A program made the position numbers and the translations under genes. Of a stretch of 64,000 nt of DNA, positions 44,183-57,151 are shown in pieces. Source of the stretch: Elymus sibiricus (taxonomy: Eukaryota; Streptophyta; Magnoliopsida; Poales; Poaceae); contig CM077665.1 in NCBI GenBank assembly GCA_039707655.1, positions 77,997,954 through 78,061,953 on the forward strand. Direction: 5' to 3'. Below the pieces are notes generated by a model. The model saw only the letters and a list, made by a program, of their open reading frames with translations. It did no database searches and was not told where the DNA came from. How positions within the stretch are numbered: the stretch's first letter is position 1; every line of letters starts with the position of its first letter.

Positions 44183-45609
44183 TCAGGTGGTTGAACAATA
44201 GGTGCGGAAATCAAGGCATTCTTAAGAATTTCAAATGCTTCTACACAATCATCATAAAAAACGAACGAAACATCTTTTTGCAAAAGATTAGTGAGAGGCC
44301 TAGAAATCTTAGAGAAGTCTTTAATAAACCTCCTATAGAAACCAGCATGACCAAGGAAACTTCTTATACCTCTGATATCCGTAGGACACGGCATTTTTTC
44401 AACAACATCAACTTTAGCTTTATCAACTTCAATACCTCTTTCGGAGATTTTGTGTCCCAAGACAATACCTTCATTAACCATAAAGTGGCACTTTTCCCAA
44501 TTCAAGACAAGATTAGTTTCTTCAGATCTCCGCAAAACTCGATCAAGGTTGCTCAAGCAATCATCAAAAGAAGTTCCGTAAACGGAAAAATCATCCATGA
44601 AAACCTCAACAATCTTCTCACAAAAGTCAGAGAATATAGCCATCATACATCTTTGAAAGGTAGCAGGTGCATTGCATAAACCAAAAGGCATACGTCTATA
44701 TGAAAAGGTACCGAAAGGACAAGTAAAAGTGGTCTTTTCTTGATCCTCTTTTGACACAGGTATTTGAGAGAAACCAGAATAACCATCTAGAAAGCAAAAA
44801 TGTGTGTGTTTGGATAGTCTTTCTAGCATTTGATCAATAAAAGGTAGAGGGTAATGATCTTTTCTAGTAGCTTTATTTAATTTCCTAAAATCAATTACCA
44901 TTCTATATCCTGTAACAATTCTTTGAGGGATCAATTCATTTTTATCATTAGGAACAACGGTAATACCTCCCTTTTTAGGGACACAATGAACGGGACTAAC
45001 CCATCTACTATCGGCAATAGGATAAATTATACCTGCCTCCAGAAGCTTTAGTATTTCATTTCTTACCACTTGTTTCATTTTAGGATTTAACCGTCGTTGG
45101 TGATCAACAACTGGTTTAGCATCAGGCTCCATATTAATTTTATGCTGACATAGGGTGGGACTAATGCCCTTAAGATCATCAAGAGTATATCCAATAGCAG
45201 CACGGTGCTTCCTCAGAGTTTTCAATAATCTCTTTTCTTCATGCTCTGAAAGGTTAGCACTAATAATAACATGATATATCTCCTTTTCATCAACATAAGC
45301 ATACTTCAGAGTATCAGGTAATTGTTTAAACTCAAACACGGGATCACCCTTGGGTGGAGGAGGATCCCCAAGTATTTCAACAGGTAGGTTGTGTTTCAAA
45401 ATAGGTTGCTGATCAAAGAAAATCTTATGTATTTCATTCCTTTCATTCATATGCATATCATTTTCATGGTCTAGCAAATATTGTTCTAAGGGATCATTAG
45501 GAGGCACAACAATAGAAGCAAGACCAATAATTTCATCCTTACTAGGCAATTCCTTATCATGGGGTTGTACGAAATTTAGAGAAATTGAACTCATGAGACA
45601 CATCCCCAA
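44137..45609 (-). pseudogene. pol: Reverse transcriptase of the Athila-type element
   Basis: The minus-strand frame overlaps the end of gag-protease in another register, probably because of a two-base deletion near 45560-45590. RT motifs in order: ADSRWVSPVHCVPKKGG, YRMVIDFRKLN, FCFLDGYSGFSQI, RRMPFGLCNAPATFQ, the active site FMDDFSVYG near 44590-44615, LNWEKCHFMV and LGHKISERGIEVD. The end PPDWNLPL leads into the frameshift that disconnects RNase H. RT copies the element RNA into DNA. The core is complete, but the polyprotein is broken on both sides. Confidence 0.9.
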
Positions 45610-47119
45610 AACTTACAGTAACAGTTTCTTTCTCACAATCAATCTTAGCATTAACAGTATTCAAGAAGGGTCTACCAAATATAATGGGACAAAAATCATC
45701 TTGTGGGGAACCAAGAACAAGAAAATCAGTAGGATACTTTATTTTCCCACACAAGACTTCAACATATCTAACAATCCCAATTGGTGCAATAGTATCTCTA
45801 TTAGCAAGCTTAATGGTAACATCAATTTCTTCTAATTCAGCTGGTGCAATATCTTTCATAATTTCTTGGTATAAGGTAAAGGAAATTGCACTCACACTAG
45901 CACCCACATCACATAAGCCATGATAACAATGATCTCCTATTTTAACAAAAACAACAGGCACGCCAACAATAGGTCTATGTTTACCTTTAGTGTCAGGTCT
46001 AGCAATTCTAGCAGCTTCATCACAGAAATGAATTACATGCCCATCAATATTATCAACCAAGAGATCTTTAACCATAGCAATACTAGGTTCAACTTTAATT
46101 TGTTCAGGGGGCGTAGGTGTTCTAGTACAACTCTTACGAACCACAGTTGAAGCTTTCGCATGTTCCTTTATTCTAACAGGGAAGGGTGGTTTCTCAATAT
46201 AAGCAGCAGGAATAACAGGATCAGCATTATAAATAATAGTCTCTTCTTCAACTTTAATAGGTTCAACTATTTTCACTTCAATGGGAGGATGATATTTAAA
46301 CCGCTTCTCCTTAGGGAGATCAACATGAATAGCAAAAGATTCACAGAAAGAAGCTACTATCTCAGAGTCAAGTCCATATTTAGTGCTAAAATCGCGAAAA
46401 GCATCGGTGTCTATAAAGGATTTAACACAATCGAACTTAAGGTTTATACCTGACTCCTTACCTTCGTCGAGTTCCCAATATTCAGAGTTGCATTTAATTC
46501 TTTCCAATAAGTCCCATTTGAATTCAATATCTTTCTTCATAAAGGAACCAGCACAAGAAGTATCGAGCATGGACCGATCATTATTAGAAAGTCGAGCATA
46601 AAAATTCTGAATAACAATTTCTCTCGGGAGCTCATGATTGGGGAATGAATATAACATTGACTTAAGCCTCCCCCAAGCTTGAGCGATACTTTCTCCTTTA
46701 CGAGGCCAAAAATTATAAATATAATTCTGATCACGATGAACCAGATGCATAGGATAAAACTTCTGATGAAATTCCAATTTCAATCGGTTGTAGTTCCATG
46801 ATCTAATATCATCACATAGCCTATACCATGTCAATGCCTTCTCCTTCAAAGATAAAGGAAAGACCTTCTTCTTGACATCATCGTCGGGCAAACCTGCAAG
46901 CTTAAATAATCCACAAACATCATCCACATAGATTAGATGCAAATCAGGATGTAGTGTTCCATCTCCTGCATAAGGATTAGCTAGCAGTTTCTCTATCATA
47001 CCCGAAGGAATTTCATAATAAATATTTTCAGTAGGTGCAGTAGGTTGAGGAGCAACTCTTTGTGCTTCCGGTCGAGGTGAAGATACCCCGAACAAGCCCC
47101 TCAAAGGATTGTTTTCCAT
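45557..47119 (-). pseudogene. gag: Gag and protease of the Athila-type element
   Basis: The ATG at 47117-47119 (MENNPLRGLF) is chosen rather than one ten codons upstream, because it begins the conserved text. Gag holds the LKEKALTWYRLCDDIRSW and FHQKFYPMHLVHR blocks and the QAWGRLKSMLYSFPNHELP block that I associate with the Athila-lineage retrotransposon gag domain. No CCHC knuckle is seen. The protease follows with LCDVGASVSAIS (active-site D-V-G-A-S instead of DTG), then a flap region and FCPIIFGRPFLNT. The frame ends in VSFGDVSHEFNFSKF plus a few off-register residues. Retained length is 521 codons. Confidence 0.88.
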
Positions 47120-47196
47120 AGTAACAAGTGACAGTAAATTTCGGCACACTATATAAATATTTACTTACCAAATTCCACTCACCAATGGCGCTTCAC

Positions 47197-47214
47197 TCCC
47201 CGGCAACGGCACCA
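47197..47214 (-). other. Primer-binding site of the Athila-type element
   Basis: On the minus strand TGGTGCCGTTGCCGGGGA, 11 bases after the LTR end, the usual Gypsy/Athila spacing. Confidence 0.85.
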
Positions 47215-47225
47215 GAAAAGAGTCT

Positions 47226-48749
47226 TGATGACCCACAAGTATAGGGGATCTATCGTAGTCCTTTCGATAAGTAAGAGTGTCGAACCCAACGAGGAGCAGA
47301 AGGAAATGACAAGCGGTTTTCAGTAAGGTATTCTCTGCAAGCACTAAAATTATCGGTAACAGATAGTTTTGTGATAAGGTAATTCGTAACGGGTAGCAAG
47401 TAACAAATGTAACAAAGGTGCAGCAAGGTGGCCCAATCCTTTTTGTAGCAAAGGACAAGCCTGGACAAACTCTTATATAAAGCAAAGCGCTCCCGAGGAC
47501 ACATGGGAATTTCTGTCAAGCTAGTTTTCATCATGCTCATATGATTCGCGTTCGTTACTTTGATAATTTGATATGTGGGTGGACCGGTGTTTGGGTGCTG
47601 TCCTTACTTGGACAAGCCTCCCACTTATGATTAACCCCTCTCGCAAGCATCCGCAACTACAAAAGAAGAATTAAGATAAATCTAACCATAGCCTGAAACA
47701 TGTGGATCCAAATCAGCCCCTTACGAAGCAACGCATAAACTAGGGTTTAAGCTTCTATCACTCTAGCAACCCATCATCTACTTATTACTTCCCAATGCCT
47801 TCCCCTAGGCCCAAATAATGGTGAAGTGTTATGTAGTCGACGTTCACATAACACCACTAGAGGAGAGACAACATACATCTCATCAAAATATCGAACGAAT
47901 ACCAAATTCACATGATTACTTATAACAAGACTTATCCCATGTCCTCAAGAACAAACGTAACTACTCACAAAGCATATTCATGTTCATAATCATAGGAGTA
48001 TTAATTATCATTAAGGATCTGAACATATGATCTTTCACCAAGTAAACCAACTAGCATCAACTACAAGGAGTAATCAACACTACTAGCAACCCACAGGTAC
48101 CAATCTGAGGTTTTGAGACAAAGATCGGATACAAGAGATGAACTAGGGTTTGGAGGGGAGATGGTGCTGGTGAAGATGTTGATGGAGATTGACCCCTCTC
48201 GATGAGAGGATCGTTGGTGATGACAATGGCTTCGATTTCCCCTTCCGGGAGGGAAGTTTCCCCGGCAGAACAGCTCCGTCGGAGCCCTAGATTGGTTCTA
48301 TCCAAGTTCCGCCTCGAGACGGCGGCGCTTCGTCCCAAAAGCTCCCTTCTGATTTTTTCCAGGTCAAAACTCTCCATATAGCAGAAGATGGGCACCGGAG
48401 GCCTGCCAGGGGGCCCACAAGCCACAGGGGCGCGCCCAGGGGGGTAGGGCGCGCCCCCCTGGCTTGTGACTCCCTGGTGGGTCCCCTCTGGTATTTCTTT
48501 CGCCCAATATTTTTTATATATTCCAAAATAATTCTCCGTAGATTTTCAGGACTTTTGGAGTTGTGCAGAATAGGTATCTCAGATTTGCTCCTTTTCCAGT
48601 CCAGAATTCCAGCTGCCGGCATTCTCCCTCTTCATGTAAACCTTGTAAAATAAGAGAGAAAAGGCATAAGTATTGTACCATAATGTGTATTAACAGCCCA
48701 TAATGCAATAAATATCGATATAAAAGCATGATGCAAAATGGACGTATCA
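47226..48749 (-). repeat. Right LTR (5' LTR) of the Athila-type element
   Basis: Partner of 38525-40047. The GC-rich inverted repeat at 48417-48467 is complete here (GGGGCGCGCCC and GGGCGCGCCCC arms). It is followed by the GTGCC duplication (48750-48754). Confidence 0.95.
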
Positions 48750-48754
48750 GTGCC

Positions 48755-49905
48755 ACCAACAATTCCCATTCGGTCACACCGAGTTCAAACCCTAGACAGA
48801 TCCTAAGCCAAACTCATGTCTCGGTACCACCAAGTTTCAAATTCAGTGCTACCGAAAACAGTGACCACCTTCCTGGTATCTCATTTTCATGAATCGGAAT
48901 TTTTGAGTTTTGGAAATCGATACCACCGAGAATTGGAAACTGCCTAGGTGCACCATATCGGTACCATCGAGATTTATATATCAGTTCCACCGAAAAGCCT
49001 AAAGTTGCCACATTTTGCACTAGTCGGTATGACCGAGTTTTTGGATCGGTCTCACTGAGTTGGGCAATAATGTTGTAACGGTTGGGTTTTTGGAGATGCC
49101 TATATATACCCCTCCACCACCTCTCACTCGCAAGAGAAGCACTCAGAACACACATACACTTGTCCCATCCATTTTTCTGAGAGAGAGCCACCTACTCATG
49201 TGTTGAGATCAAGACCTTCCACTCCAACCATATGAATCTTGATTTCTAGCCTCCCCAAGTTGCTTTCCACCCAATCAATCTCTTCTACCCAAGCCAAATC
49301 CGTGAGAGAGTGATTGTGTGTTGAGGAGACTATCTTTTGAAGCACAAGAGTAAGGAGTTCATCATTGCTACCACATCTATTACCTTTTGGAGGGTGGTGC
49401 CTCCTATATTGGTTAGGTGTCACTTGGGATCCTCCTTCTTCGTGTTGTGGAGTTGAACCAAGAAGTTTGTACGGGCAAGGAGATCGCCTACTTCGTGAAG
49501 ATCTACCCATAGTGAGGCTAGTCCTTCGTGGACGGAAGCCATGATGGAATAGACAAGGTTGCTACTTTGTGGACCCTAATGGGTGGAGCCCTCCATGGAC
49601 TCTCGCGACCGCTACTCTCCATGGGTTGAAGTCTCCATCAGCGTGGACGTACGATAGCACCACCTATCTGAATCACGGGAAAAATCTTCGTGTCATCAAT
49701 TGCGTTTGATTCTCCTATCCCTACGTTTACTTTCATGTGCATGTCTTTAATTTCCGCTGCTATACTCTTAGACTTGCATGTGTAGGGTGTACTTGACTTG
49801 CTACTATTGCTAAAACTTGGCAAGTCTTAAAATTGGGAAAAGGCTAGATTTTTATTTGGTCAAGTAGTCTAATCACCCCCCTCTAGACATACTTCAGATC
49901 CTACA
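48755..49905 (+). repeat. Third Copia LTR, second part
   Basis: Continuation of 38168-38524 after removal of the Athila-type element. It contains irregular copies of TCGGTACCACCGAG (48828-49060), then a TATA box (49101-49108) and AG-rich leader text. It ends near CTACA at 49905, just before the primer site. Confidence 0.7.
49101..49108 (+). promoter_or_regulatory. TATA box of the third Copia LTR
   Basis: TATATATA about 40 bases after the last copy of the TCGGT...ACCGA palindrome array, followed by a plausible transcription start region. Confidence 0.55.
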
Positions 49906-49907
49906 AG

Positions 49908-50037
49908 TGGTATCAGAGAATTGGTCTCCATTGCATTGGTTTCACAACCTAGGAGAGTACGGTGTCGAGGGAAGTTATCATCGTAGAGGTCCATATTTTG
50001 ATGGTACAAACTTTGCTAGTTGGAAGTGTTGGGGAAT
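49908..50037 (+). pseudogene. gag: Primer site and gag start of the third Copia element
   Basis: TGGTATCAGAGA (49908-49919) is a tRNA-iMet primer site. The following text includes RGPYFDGTNFASWK, the N-terminal signature of Copia gag. The second Angela copy begins at 50038 and cuts it; GGAAG at 50033-50037 would be the left target duplication. The rest of this element is not in the window. Confidence 0.6.
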
Positions 50038-51834
50038 GTTGCATGGGAAACAAAAATTTTCCTACGCACACGCAAGATCTATCCATGGTGATGAGCATCT
50101 ACGAGAGGGAGAGTGGATCTACATACCCTTGTAGATCGCTAAGCGGAAGCATTAAGAAACGCGGTTGATGTAGTCGAACGTCTTCGCGATCCAAATCGCA
50201 AGCCGTCCTGCGATCCCATCACGATCCGTCTCGCGATCCAGTCACGGTCCTTCCAATCTAGTGCCGAACGGACGGCACCTCCGCGTTCAGCACACGTACA
50301 GATCAATGACGATCTCTGCCTTCTTGATCCAGCAAGAGGGAGCAGAGAGGTAGATGAGTTCTCCAGCAACACGACGGCATGCTGGCGGTGGTGGTGGTGC
50401 TATCCCGGCAGGGCTACGCCTAGCGCTACCGAAACCGCGAACGGAGGAGAAAACGATCTAGGGAGAGAGAGGGGCACCAAGGGCTTCATGTGTGCTCTTG
50501 GGGCGCCCCTCCCCTCTATATATAGGTGGAGGGGCGTGGAGATCAGCCCCTCCAAGCCCTAGGGCGCAGCCAAGGGGGAGGAGTTGGACTCCTAGTCCAA
50601 TTCCCTCCCTTTCCATAAACAGGTGGACTTTCCACCTATCCCAAGCCACATGGGCCTTGAGGGACTTGTGCGCCTGGCCCAATAAGGCCAGGGCGCTTCC
50701 CCTCAGCCCATGCAAACCCTTGGGATGTGGTGGAACCCTTGGTGGACTTCCGGACTCATCCAGAAGTTTCCGGGACCTTCTAGAAGCTTCCCGGTACAAT
50801 ACCGGAAAAACCCGAAACTTTTCCGGTCGCCAAAATATGACTTCCCATATATAAATCTTTACCTCCGGACCATTCCGGAACTCCTCGTGATGTCCGGGAT
50901 CTCATCCGGGACTCCGAACAACCTTCGGTCACCAACATACATAACTCAATAATACCGAAACGTCACTGAAAGTTAAGTGTGCAGACCCTGCGGGTTCGAG
51001 AACTATGTAGACATGACCGAGACACCTCTACGGTCAATAACCAATAGCGGGACCTGGATGCCCATATTGGTTCCTACATATTCTACGAAGATCTTTATCG
51101 GTTGAACCTCTATGTCAAGGATTCAGTTAATCCCGTACGCTGTTCCCTTTGTTCTTCGGTATGTTACTTGCCCGAGATTCCATCGTCGGTATCTCTATAC
51201 CTAGTTCAATCTCGTTACCGGCAAGTCTCTTTACTCGTTCCGTAATACAAGATCCCATGGCTAACACTTTAGTCACTTTGCTTGCAAGGCTCATTGTGAT
51301 GTTGTATTACCGAGTGGGCCCTGAGATACCTCTCCGTCATACGGAGTAACAAATCCCAGTCTCGATCCATGCCAGCTCAACAGACACCTTCGGAGATACC
51401 TGTAGAGCATCTTTATAGTCACCCAGTTACGTTGTGACGTTTGATACACACAAGGTATTCCTGCGGTGTCAGTGAGTTGCATGATCTCATGGTCAAAGGA
51501 ACAGATACTTGACATGCAGAAAACAATAGCAATAAACTGACACGATCATATGCTACGTTCATAGTTTGGGTCTGGTCCATCACATCATTCTCCTAATGAT
51601 GTGATCCCGTTATCAAATGGCATCTCATGTCTATGGCCAGGAAACCTTGACCATCTTTGATCAACGAGCTAGTTAACTAGAGGCATACTAGGGATACAGT
51701 GTTGTCTATGTACCCACACATGTATTTGAGTTTCCAATCAATACAATTTATATCATGGATAATAAACGATTATCACGAACAAGGAAATATAATAATAACC
51801 AATTTATTATTGCCTCTAGGGCATATTTCCAACA
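50038..51834 (-). repeat. Left LTR (3' LTR) of the second Angela
   Basis: 1797 bp, ending CTAGGGCATATTTCCAACA on the plus strand. TATATATA lies at about 50516-50524. CCGGAA/TTCCGG half-sites are clustered at 50740-50900. Confidence 0.9.
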
Positions 51835-54800
51835 GTCTCCCACTTGCACTAGAGTCAATAATCTAGTTCACATCACCATGTGATTTACATTGTTATGAAT
51901 CTAACACCCAATGAGTTCTGGGGTTCGATCATGCTTTGCATGTGAGAGAGGTCTTTAGTCAACGGTCTGCTACATTCAGATCCGTGTGTTCTTTGCAAAT
52001 CTATATGTCATACTGCAGATGCTACCACGCTCCATTTGGAACTATTCCGAATGGCTGCTCCACTATACGTATCCGGATTGCTACTGAGAGTCATCCGGAT
52101 AGGTGTCAAAGCTTGCATCGACGTAACCCTTTACGACGAACTCTTTATCACCTCCATAACCGAGAAACATTTCCTTAGTCCTCTAGTTACTAAGGATAAT
52201 TTTGACCGTTGTCCAGTGATCCACTCCTGGACCACTCTTGTACCCCTTGACAGTCTCATGGCAAGGCACACACTAGGTGCGGTACACAGCATGGCATACT
52301 ATACAGAGCCTATGGATAAGGCATAGGGGACGACCTTCGTCCTTTCTCTTTCTTCTGTCGTGGTCGAGCTTTGAGTCTCACTCAACTACACACCTTACAA
52401 ATAAGGCAAGAACTCTTTCTTTGACTGATCCATTTTGAACTCTTTCAAAATCTTGTCAAGGTATGTACTCATTGAAAGTCTTCTCAGATGTCTTGATCTA
52501 TCTCTATAGATCCTGATGCCCAATATTTAAGTAGCTTCATTCCAGGTTTTCCTTTGAAAAACTCCTTTCAAACAACCCTTTATGCTTTCCAGAAATTCTA
52601 CATCATTTCCGATCAACAATATGTCATCCACATATACTTATCAGAAATTCTATAGTGCTCCCACTCACTTTATTGTAAATACAAGTTTCTCATAAACTTT
52701 GTATAGACCCAAAAACTTTGATCACCTCATCAAAGCGTATATTCCAACTCCGAGATGCTTGCTCCAGTCCATAGAAAGATCGCTGGAGCTTGCATACATT
52801 TTAGCATCCTTAGGACTGACAAAACCTTCTGGTTGTATCACATACAACCTTTCCTCATGGAAACCGTTAAGGAAACTTTGTTTTAACATCCATCTGCCAT
52901 ATTTCAGAATCGAAAAATGCAGCAATAGCTAACATAATTCCAACAGACTTTTAGCATCGCTACGAGTGAGAAAGTCTCATCGTAGTCAACTCCTTGAACT
53001 TGTCGGAAACTTTTTGCGGCAAGTCGAGCTTTATAAATGGTGACATTTACCATCAGCGTCTGTCTTCTTCTTAAAAGTCCATTTGTACTCTATGGCCTGC
53101 CGTTCAATGGGCAAGTCTACCAAAGTCCATACTTGGTTTTCATACATGGAACCTTTATAGGATTTCATGGCTCCTAGCCATTTGTTGGAATCCGGGCCCA
53201 CCATCGCTTCTTCATAGCTCGTAGGTTCACTGTTGTCTAACAACATGAACTCCAAGACATGATTGACGTACCACTCAGGGGCGGTACGAGTCCTTGTCGA
53301 CCTACAAGGTTCGGTAGTAACTTGATCTGAAGCTTCATGATCATCATCATTTGCTTCCTCTTCACTTGGTGTGGACGTCGCAGAAATATCTTTCTGCGTT
53401 TGTGCTACTATCCAACTGAAGCAACGGTTCAACAACCGCATCAAGTTCTACTTTCCCCCCACTCAATTCTTTCGAGAGAAACTCTTTCTCGAGAAAGGAC
53501 CCGTTTTAGCAACAAACACTTTGTGCTTGGATCTGAGATAGAAGGTATACCCAACTTTTACGTTAGGGTATTCTATGAAGATGCATTTGTCCGCTTTGGG
53601 TTCGAGCTCATCAGGTTGAAACCTTTCTCACATAAGCATCGCAGCCCCAAACATTAAGAAATGACAGCTTAGGTTTCTGCCAAACCAAAATTCATACGGT
53701 GTCATCTCAACGAACTTAGATGGTGCCCTTTTTAAAGTGAATGTAGTTGTCTCTAATGCATAACCCCAAAATGATAGTGGCAAATTGATAAGAGACATCA
53801 TAGTACGCACCATATCCAATAGAGCACGACTATGACGTTCGGACACACCATCACACTATGGTGTTCCAGGTGGCGTGAGTTGTGAAACAACTTCCACATT
53901 GTCTTAAGTTGTATACCAAACTCGTAACTCGGATATTTACCTCCACGATCATATCGTAGAAATTTTATCTTCTTGTCACGATGATCTCAAACTTCACTCT
54001 GAATTTGTTTGAACTATTCAAACATTTCAGACTTGTGTTTCATTAAGTAAATATCCCCATATCTACTCAAATCATCAGTGAAGGTAAGAAAATAGCGATA
54101 TCCACCGCACGCTTCAACACTCATTGGACCACATACATCAACATGTATCATTTCCAATAAGTCACATGCCCGCTCCATCAAGCCGGAAAACGGAGTTTTA
54201 GTCATCTTGCCCATGAGGCATGGTCCGCATGTCTCAACTGATTCGAAGTCGAGTGAGTCCAAAAGATCCATCAGCATGGAGTTTCTGCATGCGCTTTATA
54301 CCAATATGACCTTGGCGGCAGTGCCACAAGTATGTGGTACTATCATTATTAACTTTGCATCTTTTGGCATCAATATTATGAACATGTGTATCACTACGAT
54401 CGAGATTCAATGAACCATTCGCATTGAGTGCATGACCATTGAAGGTAGTATTCATGTAAACAGAATAACCATTATTCTCTGACTTAAATGAATAACCGTA
54501 TTGCAATAAACATGATCTAATCATGTTCATGCTCAACGCAAACACCGAATAACACTTATTTAGGTTCATCACTAATCCCGAAGGTAGAGAGAGCGTGCGA
54601 TGGTGATCACAGCAACCTTGGAAACACTTCCAACACTCATCATCACCACACCCTTAGCTAGTCTCTGTTTATTCCGTAGCTTTTATTTCGAGTTACTAAC
54701 ATTTAGCAACCGAACCGGTATCCAATACCCAGGTGCTACTAGGAGTACTAGTAAGGTACACATCAATAACATGTATATCAAATATACTTCTGTTGACGTT

Positions 54801-55620
54801 GCCAGCCTTCTTATCTACCAAGTATCTAGGGTTGTTCCGCTTCAGCGACCGTTCTCCTCGCAATAGAAGCACTTAGTCTCGGGGTTTGGGTTCAACCTTG
54901 GGTTTCTTCACTGGAGCAGCAACTGGCTTGCCATCCATGAAGTATCCCTCCTTGCCCTTGCCCTTCTTGAAACTAGTGGTTTTACTAACCATCAACACTT
55001 GATGCTCCTTCTTGATATCTACCTTCACGGTGTCAAACATCGCGAATAGCTCGGGGATCATTATTTCCATCCCTGTCATTTTATAGTTCATCACGAAGCT
55101 CTAGTAGCTTTGTGGCAGTGACTTGGAGAACTATATCAACCACTATCTTATTTGGAAGATCAACTCCCACTAGATTCAAGCGATTGTAGCACCCAGACAA
55201 TCTGAGCACATGCTCATTGGTTGAGCTATTCTCCTTCATCTTGCAGGCAAAGAATCATGTTGGAGGTCTCATACCTCTCAACACGGGCACAAGCCTGAGA
55301 TCCCAATTTCAGCTCTTAGAACATCTCATATGTTCCGTGACGTTCAAAACGTTTTGGAGCCTTAATTCTAAGCCGTAATGCATGACGCACTGAACTATCA
55401 AGTAGTCATCAGAACGTGCCTGTCAGATGTTCATAACATCTACAGATGACGCTTGAGGGGGTGGCGCACCGAGCGGTGCATTAAGGACATAAGCCTTCTG
55501 TGCTGCAATGAGGACAATCCTCAGATCACGGACCCAGTCCGCATTATTGCTACCATCATCTTTCAACTCTATTTCTCTAGGAACATATAAAAATTCAAGG
55601 GGGCTATAGCGCGAGCTAGT
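51835..55620 (-). pseudogene. Gag-pol remnant of the second Angela
   Basis: Minus-strand pieces match the intact-looking copy in order: gag (55620-54870), protease and integrase start (54870-54010), integrase core (53850-53630), linker (53440-53030), RT (52925-52700), RNase H (52330-51900). The gag start codon is destroyed and many frameshifts and stops are present. About 200 bp of RNase H seem deleted near 51930-52050. Recognisable bits are CGPCLMGKMTKTPFSG, YRYFLTFTDDLSRY and MSERHSRALLDMVRTMMS. No functional product is possible. Confidence 0.85.
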
Positions 55621-56861
55621 AATCTACAACATAATTTGCAAAGACATTTTGACTATGTTCATGATAATGAGTTTAGTTAATCATATTACTTAAAAACTCC
55701 CACCCAAATTGACATCCCTCTGATCATTCGAGTGTCACATGAGCCAAATTCACCAACCCAAGTCCGATCATCACGTGAGGTGAGGTGGTTTCAATGGTGA
55801 ACATCTTCATGTTGATCATATCTACTATATGACTCCTGTTCGACCTTTCGATCTCTTGTGTTCCGATGCCATTTCTGTACATGCTAGGCTCGTCAAGTTT
55901 AACCTGAGTGTTCCACACGTGCAACACTGGCTTGCACCCGTTGTATGCGAACGTAGAGTCTATCACACCCGATCATCACGTGGTGTCTCGAAACGACGAA
56001 CTTTCGCAACGGTGCACACTCGGGGAGAACACAATTTTATCTTGAAATTTAAGTGAGGGATCACGTTATAATGCTACCATCGTCGTAAGCAAAATAAGAT
56101 GCATAAAAGGATTAACTTCACATGCAAATCATAAGTGACATGATATGGCCATGAACTGGTGCTTTTGATCTCCATCTCCAAAGCACCGGCATGATCTCCA
56201 TCGTCACCGGCATGACACCATGATCTCCATCAATGTGTCGCCATGAGGTTGTCGCGCCGACCGTTGCTTCTACGACTATTGCTAACTCATAGCGATAAAG
56301 TAAAGCAAAAAACGGCGAGAAAATTTTAAAGACAACCCTATGGCTCCTGCCGGTTGCCGTACTCATCGACATGCAAGTCGTGATATTCTATACAAAACAT
56401 GATCATCTCATACATCACATATATCTCATCATGTAATTGGCCATATCACATCACAACATACCCTGCAAAAACAAGTTAGACGTCCTCTAATTGTTGTTGC
56501 ATGTTTTACGTGGCTGCTATGGGTATCTAGCAAGAACGATTCTTACCTACGCAAAACCACAACGGTGATACACAAATTGCTATTCAACCTTCTCAAGGAC
56601 CGCCTTTGTCGAATCTAATCCAACTAAAGTAGGAGAGACAGACACCCGCCAGCCATCTTTATGCAACGAAGTTACATGTCAATTGATGGAACCGGTCTCT
56701 CGTAAGCGTACGAGTAAGGTTGGTCCGGGCCGCTTCATCCCACAATACCGCCGAATCAAGAAAATACCAAGGGAGGAAGCAATTTGAATATCAACGCCCA
56801 CAAACTCCTTTGTGTTCTACTCGTGATCTCATCTACGCATAGACCTAGCTCATGATGCCAC
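55621..56861 (-). other. Leader of the second Angela
   Basis: Collinear, inverted, with 9907-11167. The primer site reads TGGCATCATGAGCT on the minus strand near 56845-56861, with the same unusual form as in the first copy. Confidence 0.75.
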
Positions 56862-57151
56862 TGTCGGGGAACGTTGCCTGGGAAACAAAAAATTTCCTAC
56901 GCACACGCAAGATCTATCCATGGTGATGAGCATCTACGAGAGGGAGAGTGGATCTACATACCCTTGTAGATCGCTAAGCGGAAGCGTTAAGAAACGCGGT
57001 TGATGTAGTCGAACGTCTTCGCGATCCAAATCGCAAGCCATCCCGCGATCCCATCACGATCCGTCTCGCGATCCAGTCACGGTCCTTCCAATCTAGTGCG
57101 GAACGGACGGCACCTCCGCGTTCAGCACACGTACAGCTCGATGACGATCTC

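Larger units (their letters stand above)
38525..48749 (-). mobile_element. Athila-lineage Gypsy LTR retrotransposon, nearly complete
   Basis: 10,225 bp with LTRs at 38525-40047 (1523 bp) and 47226-48749 (1524 bp) and a perfect GTGCC target duplication. On the minus strand the primer site (47197-47214, TGGTGCCGTTGCCGGGGA) follows the 5' LTR and a polypurine tract AAGCTTGGGGGAG precedes the 3' LTR. Order: gag, protease, RT, RNase H, integrase, extra ORF. About 30-35 LTR differences by eye, near 2 percent, suggest a young insertion. The coding region has two frameshifts and one nonsense codon. Wheat families such as Fatima or Sabrina are candidates; I cannot choose between them without a search. 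Confidence 0.92.

Noticed and set aside
45557..45609. Programmed frameshift between gag-protease and RT
   Set aside because: No slippery site or convincing stem is visible. The sequence looks like a small deletion, and two other breaks in the same pol point to mutation.
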